From Haliotis asinina (taxonomy: Eukaryota; Mollusca; Gastropoda; Lepetellida; Haliotidae): a DNA stretch of 64,000 bases. Position numbers and translations under genes: made by a program. The stretch lies in assembly GCF_037392515.1 (NCBI RefSeq), contig NC_090283.1, positions 14,142,501 through 14,206,500 on the forward strand, given 5' to 3'. Within the stretch, counting starts at the first letter, position 1, and each line of letters opens with the position of its first letter. The notes below the pieces were generated by a model that did no database searches, had not been told where the DNA came from, and worked only from the letters and a program-made list of their open reading frames with translations. Below, piece by piece: positions 14,191 through 25,679 of the stretch.

Positions 14191-14802
14191 CAAGCATATA
14201 TGTGGAGCCTATGAATAACTCTGTACAACATCTTATAGTTCATACGGTATCCTTACACACATTAAAGATTCCAGACCAAAATACTTAAGTCTAGCTTGGG
14301 CAAGTAACGAAAATACATAACAACATAATTAGTCAACCTAGTCCCACCTGGTCTATGTTCGACGTTTGCTGCAGGTCCAATCAAATTAATTCCTCCTAAG
14401 GACTAAATACTTACCTCAGAATGAGAGACGGTGTTGTCGGTCTGGCCTTCTGGTCCTCTGTACTTTAAAGGACATACCGGAGTTGTATGTACCACAATTT
14501 GCCATCACTGGTCTTTTGATAATCTTTTCTTACCTTAGAGGCAGCAAAACGATTAAACACTGATATACCGACATGTGACACGTGCACAAAAAGCACTTAT
14601 GGAAAATTCTGAGTTTGCCTCTGGACATGCTCCACCGGGTGTGTTTGTCAGACACTTTGCCTCGAGGTCTGCATATATTTCCGTGCTCACTGATTACGTT
14701 TATACATCCAGGACACACATATCTGTACCGAGGAAAACCCTGCCCCGGAGCATGGATGTGTTACACGAGTACACCACCACACAGACAGGTGTGTTTAGTT
14801 AG

Positions 14803-15215
14803 ATGTTCGAGTTACGCAATGCGTCACCCTTCATGTGCACTTACAGTCGCATGTTGCTATGTATATGTAAGGTAGTGTCTCTCAACAGTAAACCCTACAT
14901 GTAAGCTCTATGGTATATGTAAGGTAGTGTTTCTCAACAGTAAACCCTACATGTAAGCTCTATGGTACATGTAAGGTAGTGTTTCTCAACAGTAAACCCT
15001 ACATGTAAGCTCTATGGTATATGTAAGGTAGTGTCTCTCAATAGTAAACCCTACATGTAAGCTCTATGGTATATGTAAGGTAGTGTCTCTCAATAGTAAA
15101 CCCTACATGTAAGCTCTATGGTATATGTAAGGTAGTGTCTCTCAACGGTAAACTCACTTTAAACGCTGCATTGACAAATGTATGCATACACGTTTCTTTA
15201 AGTAAGGGTGCTGGA
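14803..15215. repeat. Duplicated segment with internal ~57 bp minisatellite
   Basis: The flanks match 14009-14190, but between them (about 14868-15145) sit about five copies of a unit holding ATGTAAGGTAGTGTCTCTCA, AGTAAACCCTACATGTAAGC and TCTATGGT. The expansion arose after or during the duplication. Confidence 0.85.
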
Positions 15216-15914
15216 AAACGTTTGTATGTACAACTGGTATTTCATACGACATCAGAGGGAACAATGCTATTATTTATGAAGATAATTAACGAAAATAACT
15301 GAAAAATAATTACTAAGCCGAGTCCCACTGATCTATGTTCGTCCTTTTGCTGCAGGCCCACTCAGTTAAATTTTTCCTCCAGAATGGGGGACGGTCTTTG
15401 TTGATCAGAAGTTCTTGTCCTCGAGTCCAGCCAGATTGAAATATGGTATATTAAGGTGAACTCAATGTTCAAAGTCTAAATACTTGTCACTTGACAGCGC
15501 ATTATATGTCTAGGCAATTTATCGTTTCTCAGTGCGGCCAGACATGTTTTTTTTAAACTTGCAGTTGTTACCAGTTGTATACAGGATCCAAGGTATGTCA
15601 GCGTTATCAGTATGAAATGGACTTTGCTGGTATATCACCCTGACTTTGACAACACCGAAAGCTGAATGTTTGTGTCGTCCAGTCTTCAGTGCGAAATATT
15701 GTAACAACACTGAGAGCCTTAACCCTTTTTGGTTTTACATTTACCGTGCGAGAAACTGACTCGTACAATACAGAGAGTCTAATATTTGTTAATTACAGTG
15801 TTCATGTATGGGAAACTGACTTTGAGAGCCTAATGTCTGTGGTTAGCTTTCTAAATACCCATGACTTTTGCCCTACAGAGAGCGTTTTAATTGGGTTTTG
15901 TGCAGTCTTCCTGT

Positions 15915-16315
15915 GAGAATTACTTACTTTGCCAAAACCTATAGCTTAAAGCATGTTTTCTCTAGTCTTTCTGCATGAAGACCTTAAATTTCCAAAACCT
16001 ATAGCTTAAAGCATTTTTTTTTTGTCTTGTCTTTTTATATGAAGTACTTACTTTCCCAAAACCTTTAGCCTGAAGCGTGTTTTGATTAGTCTTCCCGTAT
16101 GAAGGACTTATTTTGACAACAAATATAGTCTAAAGCTTGATTTGACTAGTCTACCTGTATGAAGGATTTACTTTGACAACATGTATAGCCTAGAGCTTGA
16201 TTTGTGTAGTCTTCATATATGCGGAAATTACTTTGACAACACCTATAGCCTAAAGCTTGCTTGGTCTAGTCTTCCTGTGTGAAGGACGTACTTTGACAAC
16301 CTAAAGTTTGTTTTG
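15915..16315. repeat. Degenerate ~60 bp tandem repeat
   Basis: Six diverged copies of a unit with CCTATAGCTTAAAGC, TAGTCTTCCTGTATGAAGGA and TTACTTTGACAAC. Confidence 0.8.
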
Positions 16316-16369
16316 TCTATGGACTTTCTTTTACTGTAATTGCAGTGATGTACGTTATCAGCCCCAGTA

Positions 16370-16770
16370 CATTGCTGAATGTATCAACCTGTTCAGGGAA
16401 CTTTGTAAGCCTGTATACCTTAGTGTACTGTATCAGCCTGTATACATTACTGTACATTTTAAGCCTCTATACATTGCAGTGCTGTACGTTATCAGCCTGT
16501 ATACATTACTGTACATTTTCAGCCTCTATACATTGCAGTGCTGTACGTTATCAGCCTGTATACATTACTGTACATTTTCAGCCTCTATACATTGCAGTGC
16601 TGTACGTTATTCACCTGTATACACTATTGTACATTTTCAGCCTCTATACATTGCAGTGCTGTACGTTATCAGCCTTTCTACATTACTGTAAGCTATCAAC
16701 CTGTATACTTCAGTGTATGTTATCGGCCAACATACTTAACTGTAAATTATCAGCCTCTATACATTACAGT
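16370..16770. repeat. Minisatellite with GTACGTTATCAGCCTGTATAC core, cluster 1
   Basis: Alternating subunits ACATTACTGTACATTTTCAG and TGCTGTACGTTATCAGC give a ~62 bp period. Related sequence recurs at 19690-20100 and 20750-20950. All-frame ORFs across it are spurious. Confidence 0.88.
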
Positions 16771-17052
16771 GCTATGTACGTTACTGTACTACCCACGTGG
16801 GCAACGTATGTGTATACTAATTCTACGTTGGCCATTTGATTGGATAACCGATGACATCTCAGTTACGTCACCTTGTGACGGAACTACGTTTCAATTCACA
16901 ACAAACACGTGAATTCATTCATTCTTTTATTTAAACGCTGTTTAATCGTGAGTAGAAATGAGACATTATATCCATCGAAAAACATAAACACGATGTTTCC
17001 ATGATGTTAGTTGAATGAAGTAACTGCAAACCAAGAAACGGGCTGCTACGAA

Positions 17053-17817
17053 CACAGGGACATGTATCGCTTAGAAACGGCGTTTGAAAGACATATAGGT
17101 GTACAGACCCTACCCTAGCACTATATGGAAAGAAAGGGATGGAACGAAGAAACCACCCCTTCCTCGATCAAAGTTACATGTCACCGCGCACAAACAGACT
17201 CGGGCCATCCGATTGGTTGGAAATCCAATATACAGTGGGACTGGCCAATCGGATGGCCCAAGTCTGTGCGCGTTGACATGTAACTTCGATCTGCTCAGTT
17301 GAATGTCAAGGTCACTTATGGCCGTCAAATGAGTAGGATTGCCGGCGATTTTGGTGAAAATGCTTGCTTATTGTCGAGAAAATGACATGTAGATGTTGCA
17401 ATAAGATTTCCGACCCGCTGAATGCCGCAGCCGATCGAATCCAGCCCAACGCTGGTGCTGTCAACGTGGCTGAAAGTAATAAACGAATTTAAAAGGTGAC
17501 TTTTCGCCGTATTGGGTGATCCATGATTTTGGCGTGAACTTGCGGAGGTAGCTGCTTTCGATGATTCGTGGCGTATAACTTTTGAAATAATGATCCGATT
17601 GTGACCATTTATAGCTCATTTTGTAGTGAAATCATTGGCCTCGATAGGCCTATATATATATAGGGCCTTAAATATATTTTACGCGTTGACATGTCACTGT
17701 GATCGAGGAGGAGGTGGTTCCTTCGTTACACCCCTTTTCTTTTATACAGTACTAGGGTAGGGTCTATACAACTATATGTCTTTCGAACGCCGTTTCTAAG
17801 CGATACAAATCCCTGTG
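17053..17817. mobile_element. hAT-like MITE with long inverted repeats
   Basis: A 765 bp element with about 150 bp terminal inverted repeats: left starts CACAGGGACATGTATCGCTT, right is the complement ending at 17817. Both sides carry the 8 bp direct repeat GCTACGAA (17045-17052 and 17818-17825), the duplication size of hAT elements. A second, inner inverted repeat (about 17180-17285) surrounds CCAATCGGATGGCC. No transposase is encoded. Confidence 0.85.
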
Positions 17818-18030
17818 GCTACGAACAGTTGTTTCTGTATGAGGTTGTTATTACAGTGTTGAGTCATGCAAAAAGTATATAACATGCAACATTCTTCCTC
17901 AACGTCTTTCTGAAACCGGTTTCGGTTTGAAACCATGCAAATAGCAAAACGACGCTATTTTGCCGGTTTAATGCATGTAGAACGTGGTTGATAAAAGTTG
18001 TCTTACCTCACATATGAATGTCGCTTTCTG

Positions 18031-18200
18031 ACTGGCTAAGCGCTCTTCTATTATTTTCAGTGTTCCCGCCTACAAGCGAGATACATTGCAATGTACCCCG
18101 CTGCCAATAGCAACTCATTCGGTTCTTCGTGGTAGTAATTCTCTATCTCGAATAACATTGACATACGTATGATGTACAGAAATTACCGATGTTTTGCGAA
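18031..18200. repeat. Dispersed direct repeat, copy 1
   Basis: Contains CTGACTGGCTAAGCGC, CTTCTATTATTTTCA, GCCAATAGCAACTCATTCG and GAAATTACCGATGTTTTGCG. Copy 2 lies at 19315-19475 in the same orientation with about 80-85% apparent identity. Origin unknown. Confidence 0.7.
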
Positions 18201-19314
18201 TGTAAATCTGTTGTAAGTAAAATCTAGCAATGACTACAATAAATACTGTACATGACAGGAAGCAGAGACCATATGATAGATTATATGGTCTCTGCAGGAA
18301 CTGAAGCAAGTGTTGCAGTGATTGCTTCTGGTGATCTTCTAACATGTGTAAAGGCTAAATGCAGATGCTGGAATTAGTTGAATGAAAAAGGTATCTTAAC
18401 GATACGCAAAATATACATCATAATAGTGAAAGGGTAATCGGAAGGATAGGACGGTTGTGTTTACTCTTGTTCAACCGACCTTCACCTCAAAGAAATTGCC
18501 TAATATGTACAGCCTGTATGACATCACTACCGATGACCGATTTCATGCAAAATGGCGGCTTCGACGGCAAGGGAACACAGGATTTTACGACTCAGGAATC
18601 GTTTGTACATAAATATGCAATGAAAGTGATCAGAATGACTCTGACTGTCTGTGTGTTGTTATGTGTCTTTTATCGTTTTTGTTGTAAATAAAAGAAGCCG
18701 CCAGACATGCTGATAACTACCGTTGTCGTTCAACGTGATCTTGTATCAGTCGTGGCGTCAGGCTGCACGGAAACTTTAACACATTGCATGGTATTTCAAT
18801 TTAGCTTGTTATTTGTTGCAGCGATACTCGTCCCCTATTGAGCCATTGCAAGCAGTGACTAGAAGGTTGGATGTCGGAAAATGTCGGAAAATGCCGGAAA
18901 ATGCTACACAGTGTAAAATCGGAACTTTTCTTTGTTTACATAAAAGTTTCAAACAAGCTCAGGACAGCGTTTGTTTTCACACCCAGTATCTTTCGTTACG
19001 TTTTATCTAGACAGTTGGTATTGGTGACACATATCATTTGTGATCTAATTCTGAAATGCATGGGGAATTCAGTGACTATGAAATATACGTGAGGTAATCG
19101 GAGTCTCAATACCGGCTTCCGCGAATCATGATTTTGTAAACACTACTGTATCCAAAATGGCGGAAAGCGCACGTTCGGGTAAGTGTATTTTCGATAACAT
19201 CCCATCTGATTCAGGATTCATCGGAAATGTTTTAAAGTGATCATGAGTGGTCACATGAAAACTTGATGTTGGTGATCACTAGTATGCTATTTTGAAATTC
19301 AATACTCCCAGTAT

Positions 19315-19475
19315 TTACCTGACTGGCTGAGCGCCCTTCTATTATTTTCAATGTTCATAGCAATATACCCCACCGCCAATAGTAACTCATTCGATACTTC
19401 GAGTTAGTTACTTTTTACCTCGAATAGCATTAAATGAAGCATGGTGGATGGAAATTACCGATGTTTTGCGAATGG
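19315..19475. repeat. Dispersed direct repeat, copy 2
   Basis: Counterpart of 18031-18200, with a short deletion in the middle. Confidence 0.7.
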
Positions 19476-19689
19476 AAATCGATGAAAGGGAGATAACACT
19501 AAGTCTGTTTTTCATGTGTCGTCCGCAAAATCTAGCGATGGCTACCAAAACATTTGATTCTCTTTCTAATAAATACATTTTGACAAAATGTTCAAATGTA
19601 GTCCCTGTCAATATTAAGAGGGGGAATTACATCGCAGCGACTTCCCGTGGTATCTGACACTCGTTTCGTATAATTCGTACCTAATGAGA

Positions 19690-20100
19690 CCTAGTATAGT
19701 ATTCTCTATGTATCAGTCTATTATACATCAGTGTACGTTATCAACCTCTTTGTACGTTCTTGTATACTTCAGTATATGGTATCAGCCTGCATACTTGAGT
19801 GAATGTTATCAGCCTCTGTTCACTACTCTGCGCTTTCAACCAATACTCCTGTGTACATTATCAGCCTCTATCCTTTGCTGTACGTTATCAGCTTGTATTC
19901 TTAAGTGAATGTTATCAGCCTCTGTACTTTATTGTACGCTATCAACCAGTACCACTCCTGTGTACATTATCAACCTGCATACTTTATCGTACGTTTTCAG
20001 TCTGTATACCTCAGTGAACGTTATCAACCTCTGTAGATTACTGTACGTTATCAGTCTGTATACTTCAGTGTGTGGTATCAGCCTGTGAGCTTAAACGAAT
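19690..20100. repeat. GTACGTTATCAGCCT minisatellite, cluster 2
   Basis: More degenerate relatives of the 16.4 kb array, with ~30 bp subunits (GTGAATGTTATCAGCCTCTG and similar). Confidence 0.8.
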
Positions 20101-20184
20101 GTTATGAGCTTCTGTTCTTGTAGATGCAAGAACAAAATATTCGATACTCGCATCAGAGTTTATTATATTCGTTTCTAGTTTATC

Positions 20185-20262
20185 CTTGAAACACGATACA
20201 TCCTTGAAACACGAGACATCCTTGAAACACGATACATCCTTGAAACACGAGGCATCCTTGTA
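20185..20262. repeat. 18 bp tandem repeat, ~4-5 copies
   Basis: Unit CATCCTTGAAACACGAGA with A/T changes. Confidence 0.85.
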
Positions 20263-20575
20263 ACGTTAACGCTGACAGACAGATGAAAACTTGAATACAT
20301 CAGGTAAGATGAAAGCTGTTTCACGACTGAGGAGCACTGATGAAATCTGTTCAGCTCTCAAAAAACTGCAATGTAAGCAAAACAAAATTCCATATTTGCA
20401 GACAGTGGGTTAGGGCAACTTTGCCGCATGGTGGTCAGGCACAGTCTGAAGTGAATGGTTTTTTTCAGACCATGTGCTTCCTTGGGGATGTCATGGGATA
20501 AACAAGTGCTAGAAACGAGGCTAATTTAAATACATTATGAATATTAGCTAAATTAGTTACAAATATTTTGACTGG

Positions 20576-20648
20576 TGCAAGTAGGGTTTGAACCTGTAAG
20601 TTTAGGATCACAAATCAACACCCTTAACCGTTACACCAACGAGTTAAG
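20576..20648 (-). tRNA. tRNA-like sequence (tRNA-derived SINE head or tRNA pseudogene)
   Basis: On the minus strand there is a box A-like TGGTGTAACGGTTAAGG, then a box B-like GGTTCAAACCC at proper tRNA spacing. A GTG triplet lies in the anticodon region, but the anticodon and acceptor stems pair poorly, so it is unlikely to be a functional tRNA. Confidence 0.4.
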
Positions 20649-20749
20649 ATGTTTGAATTTGAATATTTAGTAAGCTTGAGTTTAAGATTAAGTTTAAACT
20701 TTAAACAATGTTAGCACATGGAATTAAATGGAATATTGAAACACGCAAT

Positions 20750-20955
20750 CTTGCATTTACAATTCTTTACTGTACGCTATCAACCAGTACACTACATTAT
20801 TGTCACTACACTACATTATCAGTGTACTTACCGTACGTTGTCAGGCTGTATACATTACTGTACTTTATCAACCTGTATACCCTACTGTACGTTATCAGGG
20901 TGTATGTTTCAGTTTACGTAATCACCGTGTATACTGTACTGTATGTTAGCACTCG
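20750..20955. repeat. GTACGTTATCAGCCT minisatellite, cluster 3
   Basis: Short third cluster of the family seen at 16.4 and 19.7 kb; units include TGTACGTTGTCAGGCTGTAT and CTGTACTTTATCAACCTGTA. Confidence 0.75.
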
Positions 20956-21344
20956 AGATAACCCCCTGTGACGTGATAAAAAGTACTGACGTCATAACCG
21001 GAAATGACTTTAATTTGGGGTAAGAAGAAGACACGTCATAACCGGAAATGACAATGTATGGGAATTCTTGGAATTATTGTGAAAGAGTAATCTTAATGGC
21101 TGTTGGGAGTGTGTAAGTGGGTGTATTTGTGTAGCAGAGTTCCTCATTATTAAACAAAAATGGTATTTGTGTATGAAAATGGATGTATTTGTTTGTATTG
21201 TAATGTTTATTGACGTATTTGTTATAGTTAGTGGTATAATCTGAATTATCCATTCAAGAGCGAAACAAACATGGAAAAATAAGTTTTCTTTCTTTTTATT
21301 TGGTTGGTCCTAATAAGGACCTTGGTATAGAAACGTGTATTGGG

Positions 21345-21681
21345 TTATATGCGCCGAAATACCATCTTTATACAGGAACAGTTCAGGGGAATATCGTGTA
21401 TGTTATGTGACGGGATTGTCTGTACTTTTCCAACGATACAATTTAACGCCGCAATGAAAGCACTGTACCCGACCGTTAGTTCCGGAGTAGAAGAATCCAC
21501 TCATTGCCAGATCCATGGGAGTTTGATTCACCTGTATAGGCCATCGAATAAACGTATCCAGACGATCTCGCATGTACTTCATACGAGGTGTGGCTGGTAC
21601 ATCCAACGCGTCAGGGTCGAAATATACATTGCAGTCACAGGAATCAATGCCAGAGTCGTAGTTGGTATCCGTACTTGACAT
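21345..21681 (-). pseudogene. BIR-domain (IAP-like) gene fragment, frameshifted
   Basis: An open frame from Met at 21681 gives 92 residues including a BIR domain core: RLDTFIRWP, then MSGFFYSG, VQCFHCGVKLYRW and DNPVT. BIR domains bind one zinc through C-x2-C...H...C and occur in inhibitors of apoptosis. The frame stops right after DNPVT, but removing one base (near 21402) continues with NIHDIPLNCSC and KMVFRRI before a TAA at 21345, which restores His and Cys ligands with approximately the right spacing. It is either a pseudogene, a single exon of a larger gene, or an intact small gene with a sequencing error. The N-terminal leader (SSTDTNYDSGIDS) is acidic and Ser-rich. No RING or second BIR was found nearby. 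Confidence 0.7.
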
Positions 21682-22589
21682 CCTTTCAGCGTTGCAGTCA
21701 CACTACGAATGAAGGTTTAAGTCAAAAACGTCAATAAAACGCGTCAACGACGTTTTTAACCAATCAGCAAACAGCTAACCTGCAGCTCGGTCGTTGGAGG
21801 CGTACCCTTGGACCAGTTAATCCTTAATACTACTCAGGGATTAGCCATCTAACGGTGAATAACTCGGGCAAGTTATCTTAAATACATGATTAAAACACTC
21901 AATATTTGAAACAAACGGTGATCTGTCTCAATGTCTTATCGGTGGAAGATTAAAATAACTGCACTACGCTTCGTAAATCTAAAGCAGAGCACTTCTCAGA
22001 TTATATTTCAACATCGGGGTCCACCCGCAGTATCTTCAGCGGATTAAGACACCCGAATCACATTTAACCAAAGATCACTTAATCTTAAGTTGTTAAATTC
22101 TGTGAGCATGCAGGCCACACGGTATAAGTGTTTTGGCTAATCAGAAGAGGCCACTGTGAATGATTAAATATTTGCAAACCGATTCAATAGGCATGATAGA
22201 TCCGGACAATCTTTGTATTTACAGGGACCATTCGCAAAGAAGAGTCATCTTGGAAACTACCTGGGACAGTTATGTGGTCGGACTTCATCAGAGGGTATGT
22301 TTAATTTCTACATCTGTATTATTTGGTGTGTGTTATCACAAAAAAAACAAAAAAACAAAACAGATATATGTTCAACCTTTTATACTCCAATACCAAGAGG
22401 TTACAATAGTACCGTTCACTGTGCAGTCGTCATAAAAAACGTTTCAAGATAGTCTTCATGCTGATATGTATACATCTATGATACAAACAATACAGGCAAT
22501 AGAACGCACACGCGGTGCTGGTATAACATTGGAAACGTCTGTTAGAATACCTATACATTTCATAGGCATATAAGTTTTTGAAAGTCCTT

Positions 22590-23190
22590 AATGGCCACCT
22601 CCTCGTGGTAGGTGCTGGGCAACGCTAAGACCCGTTCAAACCCCCGTTCTTGACCCGCGGGAATATTTGGTCCTCCAACCCGTTTACCTAGGGTTGCGAC
22701 GCTGTGTCGGTGGAGGAAGGGATCCTGATGGTTGAGTTCCTGGATGAGAGATTAGGGTGTGCTAAATGTCAAACGCTTCTCAACCCGTAAAAACAACACA
22801 ACCATAAAAACCAACACATATCTGTTTTCCTTCTCTTATCTACGGCTCCAATGTCACGTAAGGCAGAGCACTGTAATCTCAATATTGAGACATACATTCC
22901 GAATTCGCTGAGGCGCTTCAAGTGCCGAAAGTTCGGTTATGGTGTAAATACGGGCACATTGTCGTGTGTGCTTCTTGTAACCACAAAACGCACACAACAG
23001 AAAATTGTGACGGCCATGTTACACAGTGCATAAACTGCGCAGGGGATCTCCAATCTTTCCCTAAAGAATGTTCCGTCTGGAAACAGCAAATGGCTATTAA
23101 TAGAATAAAGTTTACACAAAACACCAGTTTTGCAGATGCTAAAAATCGCCCAGAGTTTAGTAAATTTCAATGCTCTTGCGACAGTTAATA
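22590..23190 (+). mobile_element. LINE 5' part: leader and ORF1 with CCHC zinc knuckles
   Basis: Begins GGCCACCTCCTCGTGGTAGG, then ORF1 remains of a Jockey-like non-LTR retrotransposon. The frame at about 22922-23188 shows CASCNHKTHTTENC (a C-x2-C-x4-H-x4-C knuckle) and CINCAGDLQSFPKEC (a knuckle with His lost), followed by ECSVWKQQMAINRIKFTQN, the usual sequence after the knuckles. An earlier frame (SLRRFKCRKFGYG) marks a frameshift in the first knuckle. It ends abruptly where the Tc1-like element begins. Confidence 0.8.
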
Positions 23191-24180
23191 ACCTTAACAT
23201 TGGTGTTAAAGTCATGCCTAGACTTACTGAGGCTCAGTGCAGCAATACAATTGATCATTTGGAGGCTGGGGAACCTCAGTCTGCGATTGCAAGGCAACTG
23301 AATGTGTCACAGAGCCACAGAATACCTTAGCAAGACTTTGGCATGGCTACCAGCAGCTAGGGTCAACACGTGATCGCCCCAGATCAGGTCGACCCCGTGT
23401 GACCACGCCCGCTCAGGACAGGTTTATTCGGCTTCGACATTTGCGGAACAGTTTTACCACAGCATCCTCTTTTTGATCAGACAGTGAGGAACCGCTTACG
23501 TGAGGCTGGTATTCGTTTGAGAAGACCTTTGCGAGGGCTGTCCTTACATGTCAACATCGGCAACAACGCAGACAGTGGTGGCGCCAACATCTCCCATGGC
23601 TATTGCAAAGGTGGAGAACTGTTATCTGCAGTGATGAGTCACATTACATGCTGCGACTTCCCGACGGAAGAGGACATGCATATCGACGTCGTAACGAACG
23701 CTACGCTGCAAATTGTGTACAGGAAGTGGACAGAGTTTGTGGTGAAAGTGTCATGGTTTGGGCAGGCATTTCATACACTGGCAGGAGAGATCTCATTCAG
23801 GTCCAGGGCAATTCGACAGCTCGATGTTACCTTGATGAAATCATCAGGCCTCGTATCCTTCCTTTCATGAACCGCCAGAACGTCATTTTTCGTCATAATG
23901 CTCTGCCGCATACAGCAAGAATACCCAAGAATTTCCTTTCCCAGAACAACAGCACTTCATCCGGTCTAGTCTATGTGACGCCAATGCCAAGCAACCACTG
24001 ATGCTAATGGTAGCCACACAAGATACTGACTGCTCTGCGACCTTGACCTTGGAGCACTTGCCATTTGAGACTTACAGTTTTTTTGCAGCATTGGACCGTT
24101 AGTATTCATTCTACCATGACTTCAGAAATACCGGATTGTGATTGATTAATCAAAGTCATTCAGAGGTATATAATCACATT
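23190..24180 (+). mobile_element. Tc1-like DNA transposon, decayed transposase
   Basis: The reading frame starts MPRLTEAQCSNTIDHLEAGE with a helix-turn-helix (AIARQLNVSQS), then a GRPR-type motif (RPRSGRPRVTTPAQ) in another frame and the DDE core: ICSDESHYMLRLPDGRGHAY, ESVMVWAGISYTGR and FRHNALPHTAR. The last normally reads HDNARPH, so the second catalytic Asp is gone. At least three frame changes are needed to follow the protein. I could not fix the terminal inverted repeats, so the ends are approximate. Confidence 0.85.
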
Positions 24181-24253
24181 ATACAGATTTCTGATTTTCC
24201 GTGCGTAATTATACATGGTTTACGGTAATGCACTATTTTCGTCTGCCCACCAA

Positions 24254-25209
24254 CATGGCCGACGTAAACAAAGCAGTCTATACATTAATCGAATACGGCC
24301 ATTTTGCACTTGGAAATTTTGCATCTTCTATTGAAGACGGATTCAGTGATGATGAGCTTAACTCATTGCTGGCGCAAATCACAGAGACAGGTGATTATAT
24401 GCACAAATTAATTCACAAGTATAGAAAACAAATTGAGTTGAACAACGCCAAACGATCGTCTGCTTTCCAACGAAACATTCCACAAGCAAAAAACGATTAC
24501 GTTAATTCAGTGTAATGCCAAAACAGATCGAGTTATGGACTACTTCATAATTTTCATATTAAGTGCATAACATATTTATTTATCATCAGATTTCGTTGAC
24601 GATATGGCCACTGATCCTGACCCGGTAACGGAAAAATCGTTTCTAAATTAAATTCAGAGCTGTCATAATTCGGTAACACTACCTATAATTTCGAAAAACA
24701 GTACTGGTTGGTTTATTTTCTATATTCAATCTTTAATTTCTTTAGATTTCACGCTACAGTCAACACGAAGACTGGATGAAACTGTAGGTCGCCCTCATGA
24801 ATCCGTCCAAACCAAATCTGACTTAGGTATGAAGTTAAAAACTATGATGAATAATTAAAAGCATTATTTTCGAATGTCAGAAATGAAAGTGATAACCAAT
24901 ATATTTACAGTACAATGACTGAAATTAGCTATTGCTACGCTTAAAGATTCACATAATAATCACTCACAATAATAATCTACAGTAGATCTATAGCAATTTT
25001 GCAGCTGGTCTACATGTCAATGAACTGGTAAACATGTATCTGTTTATTGTTTTAATAGGTGTCAAAGATGACAATTCTGGACCACCCGATACAAAAACAA
25101 TCAAGACGCTTCGAAAAAGTGGACGAAGCCGAGTTAGACCAAATATACCTGGCCGAGAGGCCTAAAAACACCATAAAGACAACTCACTGGGGCGTTTCCA
25201 TTTTCAAAC
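24254..25209 (+). CDS. Crypton-type (KIAA1958/QRICH1-like) domain gene, partial, three candidate exons
   Basis: Exon 1 starts at 24254 with a strong Kozak context (AACATGG) and reads MADVNKAVYTLIEYGHFALG to about 24512. A candidate exon 2 (24746-24826) is open in one frame (TLQSTRRLDETVGRPHESV). Exon 3 (25059-25209), between TTAATAG and a GTAAGG donor, gives RRFEKVDEAELDQIYLAERP then KNTIKTTHWGVSIFK. That last pattern is the N-terminal part of the Crypton tyrosine-recombinase-derived region found in KIAA1958, ZMYM and QRICH1 proteins. The phases of exons 1-2-3 do not join perfectly with the sites I chose, and no downstream recombinase core follows before the LINE at 25.68 kb. It is probably the 5' part of a disrupted gene or element. 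Confidence 0.5.
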
Positions 25210-25679
25210 GTAAGGAAATATATTGTATAAATTAACGAAAAAAAACAAACCCAAACACCACTATTAATTTTTAGAAATTGAATTTATTTTCACTAATTTC
25301 ACCAATGATTTTCCTTTACTAATTTACTAGCTACATAACCATATTATGACACAGACAGCACATTTTTAAACATAACCCTTCGTAATGGTTTCATTTTATA
25401 TGTGAAAACTGTAGATCTACACGTCTACTACGCGTGAGGTTTTAAATAAAAAATTAGAGCTATTATAATTTCGTTATATACCTCAGATTTTCCAACACAG
25501 TATCTTTATCTCCTAATTCAGGTATTGTTCATGACTGCCCTCTGTATTACTCAACCATAAGTGTATAAATTGACAATATTTTTCAGCTACGCGCTTTTTT
25601 TTGTTGTTGTTATTGGGGGGGGTGGGGTGGGTGGGGGTGGGGGCTTTTTTGTTTGTTTTTTTCTTTCTTTTTTTTAAGC

